DNA of 10,151 bases from NCBI GenBank assembly GCA_943325515.2, contig CALPPS020000080.1:1-10151 (forward strand), given 5' to 3'. The stretch comes from Flavobacterium psychrophilum (GTDB lineage: Bacteria > Bacteroidota > Bacteroidia > Flavobacteriales > Flavobacteriaceae). Positions 7,067 to 10,151 of this stretch are shown piece after piece (the stretch's first letter is position 1; each line of letters starts with the position of its first letter). Position numbers and translations under genes: made by a program. Under the pieces are notes generated by a model, which was not told the DNA's origin, made no database searches, and saw only the letters and a list, made by a program, of their open reading frames with translations.

Positions 7067-7073
7067 ACTTTAG
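7066..7073 (+). promoter_or_regulatory. nadC: Candidate -7 element of nadC
   Basis: TACTTTAG is one base off TAnnTTTG and lies 18 bases before the nadC ATG, the same arrangement as for pyrD on the other side. No TTG is present at -33; that zone is the right arm of the inverted repeat. A second match, TAAATTTG at 6890-6897 with TTG 18 bases before it, lies farther upstream. Confidence 0.35.
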
Positions 7074-7091
7074 CCAATCAATTGTTACAAA

Positions 7092-7949
7092 ATGATTTCA
7101 GAGAAACAGTTTCAAAGCGAACTTGATTTAATTATTCAAAACGGCATTCGTGAAGATATCGGACCTGGTGATTTTAGTTCCTTGGCTTGTATTCCAAAAT
7201 CTGCTGAAGGTAAAGCGAAACTCTTAGTCAAAGATACTGGAATTATCGCTGGAGTTGAATTTGCTAAAATGATTTTTGAAAATGTTGACCCAACTTTAGA
7301 AGTTGAAGTTTTTATTCAAGATGGTTCTCAAGTCAAACATGGTGATATAGTTTTTCATGTTTTTGGAAGCTCACAATCTATCCTGAAAGCAGAACGATTA
7401 GTATTGAATTCGATGCAACGAATGTCTGCTATTGCGACAAAGACAAATCAATATGTGAAACTTTTAGAAGGCACAAAAACTAAAATATTAGACACTCGAA
7501 AGACAACACCAGGATTTAGAGCTTGCGAGAAATGGGCTGTGAAAATTGGTGGTGGCGAAAACCATCGTTTTGCTTTGTATGATATGATTATGTTAAAAGA
7601 CAATCACAATGATTTTGCCGGTGGAATTTCTCATGCCATTACAAAAACCAAAGCATTTTTGAAACAAAATAATCTCGATTTAAAAATAATTGTTGAAGCC
7701 AGAAATCTTGACGAAATCAAAGAAATTCTTGCAAACGAAGGAGTTTACAGAATTCTGATTGATAATTTTAATTTTGATGATACTCGAAAAGCGGTTGAGT
7801 TAATTGGTGATAAATGTTTGACAGAAAGTTCAGGAAATATAAATGAAGAAACCATTCGTCAGTATGCGGAATGTGGTGTTGATTATATTTCTTCTGGAGC
7901 ATTGACACATTCAGTTTACAATATGGATTTAAGTTTAAAGGCTATTTAA
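7092..7949 (+). CDS. nadC: Nicotinate-nucleotide pyrophosphorylase (carboxylating)
   Basis: A 285-residue cytosolic enzyme, also called quinolinate phosphoribosyltransferase, that converts quinolinate and PRPP to nicotinate mononucleotide in de novo NAD synthesis. The N-terminal domain begins with EDIGPGDFSS (21-30). The catalytic core shows LVLNSMQRMSAIAT (103-116), DTRKTTPGFR (134-143) with the quinolinate and phosphate-binding Arg and Lys residues, KIGGGENHRF (151-160), MLKDNH (167-172), VEARN (201-205), ESSGNI (245-250) and GVDYISSGALTHS (262-274). Length is normal. It is the first gene of a tight plus-strand cluster, and the next start codon abuts its stop. nadA and nadB are not in the window. 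The ATG at 7092 is the first in-frame start before the conserved N-terminus. Confidence 0.97.
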   Translation: MISEKQFQSELDLIIQNGIREDIGPGDFSSLACIPKSAEGKAKLLVKDTGIIAGVEFAKMIFENVDPTLEVEVFIQDGSQVKHGDIVFHVFGSSQSILKAERLVLNSMQRMSAIATKTNQYVKLLEGTKTKILDTRKTTPGFRACEKWAVKIGGGENHRFALYDMIMLKDNHNDFAGGISHAITKTKAFLKQNNLDLKIIVEARNLDEIKEILANEGVYRILIDNFNFDDTRKAVELIGDKCLTESSGNINEETIRQYAECGVDYISSGALTHSVYNMDLSLKAI

Positions 7950-8894
7950 ATGCTAGTAACAAGAGAAAATAAATTTATTAAACTACCAATAGTCAAACAA
8001 GTTGTCTTTTTATTGAAAAAGATAAAATTACCTTGGCTTCATGGCTTGTCTTTCTATGAGCTTATTGATTTATATATAATTGGAATTGTAGAAGGGGAAA
8101 TATCCTATAGGGCAGCAGCTATTGCTTTTAGTTTTTTTATGGCATTATTCCCGTTTGCACTTTTTATTTTAAACCTTATTCCATATATACCTATTGAAGG
8201 ATTTCAAGATGACTTTTTAGGTTTTGTTCAGGAAAGTGTTCCTCCAACAACTTATGACGCCATATATAAAATTATAAATGATATTTTGCATAATAGCCAC
8301 AGCGGTTTACTTTCTACCGGATTTTTAATGGCTATTTTTTTGATGACCAATGGCGTGAATGCTATTCTTGGAGGTTTTGAAAGTTCTCACCATTTTCACA
8401 TTTCCCTAAAAAGAAAATTTATAAGACAATATATGGTTTCTTTGGCACTTTCTCTTTTGCTGGCTTTTTTACTGATTATAACTGTTGCAGCCATAGTAAT
8501 TTTTGAAGTTTTTATTCAAATAACTAAAATCCAAGATATTCTGTCTGAAAAAATACATTTGATTGAAATGGGAAGATATGGTTTCGTTATTCTAATGATT
8601 TTAATTGCCACTTCTTTGTTGTTTAAATTTGGAGTTAAAAGAGAGAAAAACAGAGCTTTCATATCAATAGGTTCTGTATTCACGACAATTTTAATTATTA
8701 TATCTTCCTATTTTTTTGGGATTTGGGTTGTTAAATTTTCAAAATACAATGAACTTTATGGTTCAATAGGAACTTTACTCATTATCATGTTTTATCTCTG
8801 GATTAATTGCATGGTATTGCTTTTAGGATTTGATTTAAATGCTTCTATACATCATATTAGACGAGAAAAACAAAAAGAACTTGGTACACTATGA
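7950..8894 (+). CDS. YihY/BrkB-family inner-membrane protein
   Basis: A 314-residue membrane protein of the YihY/BrkB (UPF0761, formerly 'RNase BN-like') family. Its function is unknown; the old RNase BN assignment is generally regarded as an error and should not be copied. The family opening SYRAAAIAFSFFMALFPFALFILNL (52-76, with the RAAA-F motif at 54-60) forms the first membrane segment. Further hydrophobic helices lie at about 120-142, 161-189, 210-226, 236-262 and 271-298, giving about six, with the family's last helix ending in LLLGFDLNA (290-298). A basic tail of about 16 residues ends the protein. Its ATG follows the nadC stop with no gap, and its stop overlaps the next ATG by 4 bases, so translational coupling is likely. 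No role in NAD metabolism follows from this position. Confidence 0.9.
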   Translation: MLVTRENKFIKLPIVKQVVFLLKKIKLPWLHGLSFYELIDLYIIGIVEGEISYRAAAIAFSFFMALFPFALFILNLIPYIPIEGFQDDFLGFVQESVPPTTYDAIYKIINDILHNSHSGLLSTGFLMAIFLMTNGVNAILGGFESSHHFHISLKRKFIRQYMVSLALSLLLAFLLIITVAAIVIFEVFIQITKIQDILSEKIHLIEMGRYGFVILMILIATSLLFKFGVKREKNRAFISIGSVFTTILIIISSYFFGIWVVKFSKYNELYGSIGTLLIIMFYLWINCMVLLLGFDLNASIHHIRREKQKELGTL

Positions 8895-9316
8895 AACTAA
8901 AAAAACTTTATATTTTTATATTCTTTATAAGCCAAATGAGTTTTTCACAAACTATTTTTGGAAAATGGAAAACGATTGACGACGAAACTGGAAAAGAAAA
9001 AAGTATAGTCGAGATTTTTGAAAAACAAGGAAAAGTATTTGGGAAAATTGTTGAAATTTTTGAATCTGAACACAGGAATCGCAAATGTGAAAAATGTGAA
9101 GGAGAAGATAAAGACAAACCAATTTTAGGTTTGATCATAATCAAAGGGTTAAAAAAAAGTGGTGAAGTTTTTGATGGTGGAAAAATTACAGACCCAAAGA
9201 ACGGAAGTGCTTATAACTGTAAAATTTCTATGAAAGGAAAAGATAAATTGACAGTTCGGGGTTACATTGGTATTTCTCTTTTTGGAAGGTCACAAACATG
9301 GATTAGACATAAATAA
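8891..9316 (+). CDS. Secreted DUF2147 protein
   Basis: A 141-residue protein of the DUF2147 family, function unknown. A signal peptide covers about residues 1-20 (KKLYIFIFFISQMSFSQ, cleavage likely after Gln20 or nearby); there is no lipobox Cys. The mature domain starts with IFGKWKTIDDETG, the family's opening, and ends with VRGYIGISLFGRSQTWIR (122-139). The middle holds CEKCEG (66-71) followed by KPILGL, a Cys pair that could bind metal or form a disulfide in the periplasm, and a third Cys at 110. The start ATG overlaps the stop of the YihY-family gene (ATGA). priA follows 10 bases after its stop. Membership in the family is clear; its job here is not. Confidence 0.88.
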   Translation: MKLKKLYIFIFFISQMSFSQTIFGKWKTIDDETGKEKSIVEIFEKQGKVFGKIVEIFESEHRNRKCEKCEGEDKDKPILGLIIIKGLKKSGEVFDGGKITDPKNGSAYNCKISMKGKDKLTVRGYIGISLFGRSQTWIRHK

Positions 9317-9326
9317 CCGCAAAAAA

Positions 9327-10151
9327 ATGAATTGTTTCATTGAAGTTGTAATTCCGCTATCACTTCCTAAAACTTTTACTTACAAGGTTTCTGAAGCTGA
9401 ATATTTTTTCATTAAAAAAGGAATGAGGATTGCAGTTCCATTTGGTAAAAACAAAATCTACACAGCGCTTGTAATCGATTTACATCAAAACGCACCAACA
9501 CTTTACGAAGCCAAAGAAATCCATCAAATTCTGGATGAAAAACCAATTGTTAACGAATTTCAAATCAATCATTGGTTTTGGATCGCCTCCTATTATATGT
9601 GTAACATTGGCGATGTGTATCGTAGTGCTTTACCATCAGCATTAGTTCTAGAAAGTGAAACTATTATTTCGCAGCGAAAAGAAACTTTTGTTGATGAAAA
9701 CTCTCTTACTGATGAAGAGTATTTAATATTTGAAGCATTGCAACAACAAAGTTCGTTAAAGGTTCAAAATATTATTGATATTCTCAACAAGAAAACTGTT
9801 TTGCCAGTAATTCAAAAACTGATTGATAAAAATATCATTTCTCTTGACGAGGAAATTCACGAGGAATATAAACCCAAACTTATTCGCTATATTCGATTGC
9901 ACGAAAATTATTTATCTGAAAGCAACTTAATTGCCCTGCTAGATAGTTTAAAATCTGAAAAAAGAAAAAATATTGTGCTTCACTATTTTCAATTACAAGC
10001 ACAAGAAAAAAAACCAATTTCGGTAAAACAATTAACCCAAATTTCTAATTCTTCTACCGCAATTGTAAAAGGATTGATAGACAAACAAATTTTTGAAGAA
10101 TATTTTGTTCAAGAAGACCGAGTTAACTTTGAAAAAAATAAAGAAAACAAC
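9327..10151 (+). CDS. priA: Primosomal protein N' (PriA helicase), N-terminal part cut by the window edge
   Basis: The first 275 codons of PriA, the DNA helicase that reloads the replication machinery at stalled forks. The part seen is the 3'-end-binding domain at about residues 1-100, with the typical strands FIEVVIPLSLPKTFTYKV (4-21) and GMRIAVPFGKNKIYTALVID (32-51), then the WFWIASYYMCNIGDVYRSALPSAL region (from about residue 79) and a winged-helix-like section with Lys-rich linkers. The helicase domain with its Walker A motif and the Cys-rich zinc region lie beyond the right edge. The frame is open to the last base, and PriA proteins of this group are roughly 800 residues, so about one third is present. 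The ATG at 9327 is 10 bases after the DUF2147 stop, which makes it the fourth gene of the nadC cluster. Confidence 0.93.
   Translation, partial: MNCFIEVVIPLSLPKTFTYKVSEAEYFFIKKGMRIAVPFGKNKIYTALVIDLHQNAPTLYEAKEIHQILDEKPIVNEFQINHWFWIASYYMCNIGDVYRSALPSALVLESETIISQRKETFVDENSLTDEEYLIFEALQQQSSLKVQNIIDILNKKTVLPVIQKLIDKNIISLDEEIHEEYKPKLIRYIRLHENYLSESNLIALLDSLKSEKRKNIVLHYFQLQAQEKKPISVKQLTQISNSSTAIVKGLIDKQIFEEYFVQEDRVNFEKNKENN

Noticed and set aside
8908..9144. A 78-codon minus-strand open frame inside the DUF2147 gene
   Set aside because: It lies entirely antisense to a recognised family protein and is rich in Ser, Phe and Ile from the complement of Lys/Glu codons, as expected of a shadow frame.

Overview
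The window is AT-rich chromosomal DNA from a member of the Bacteroidota, most likely Flavobacteriaceae and probably Flavobacterium. The evidence is the protein sequences (the N-termini of the ABC-F ATPase and PriA, and the HMG-CoA-lyase-type protein), the weak or absent Shine-Dalgarno sequences, two TTG starts, and -7 elements of the Bacteroidota type TAnnTTTG. I see no mobile genes, CRISPR array, tRNA or rRNA. Gene content is ordinary housekeeping; the unusual structure lies between the genes.

Left part, all on the minus strand. Positions 1-144 hold the start of an ABC-F ATPase that runs off the left edge. A 436-base gap follows, containing that gene's promoter and a strong terminator for the next unit. 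That unit is an ammonium channel (amtB, 1789-3114) followed downstream by an outer-membrane barrel protein (581-1651). The pair suggests nitrogen uptake across both membranes, but no PII gene (glnB/glnK) is present. Upstream of amtB lies a concentric dyad element with ATACCC boxes. guaB (IMP dehydrogenase, 3365-4837) has its own terminator, promoter and a symmetric, foldable leader.

Middle part, minus strand. pyrD (5835-6857, dihydroorotate dehydrogenase, class 2) is followed by an HMG-CoA-lyase-type gene with a TTG start (4944-5810). The two lie in the same frame with 24 bases between them and probably form one transcript.

Right part, plus strand. nadC (7092-7949), a YihY/BrkB-family membrane protein (7950-8894), a secreted DUF2147 protein (8891-9316) and the first third of priA (from 9327, cut by the right edge) are packed with gaps of 0, -4 and 10 bases, as expected for an operon. 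The 234-base divergent gap between pyrD and nadC carries a 36-base imperfect inverted repeat built from octamer units, with outward-facing promoter candidates at both ends.

I found no undescribed multi-gene system. The best leads are regulatory: the guaB leader, the dyad element before amtB, and the octamer inverted repeat between pyrD and nadC.
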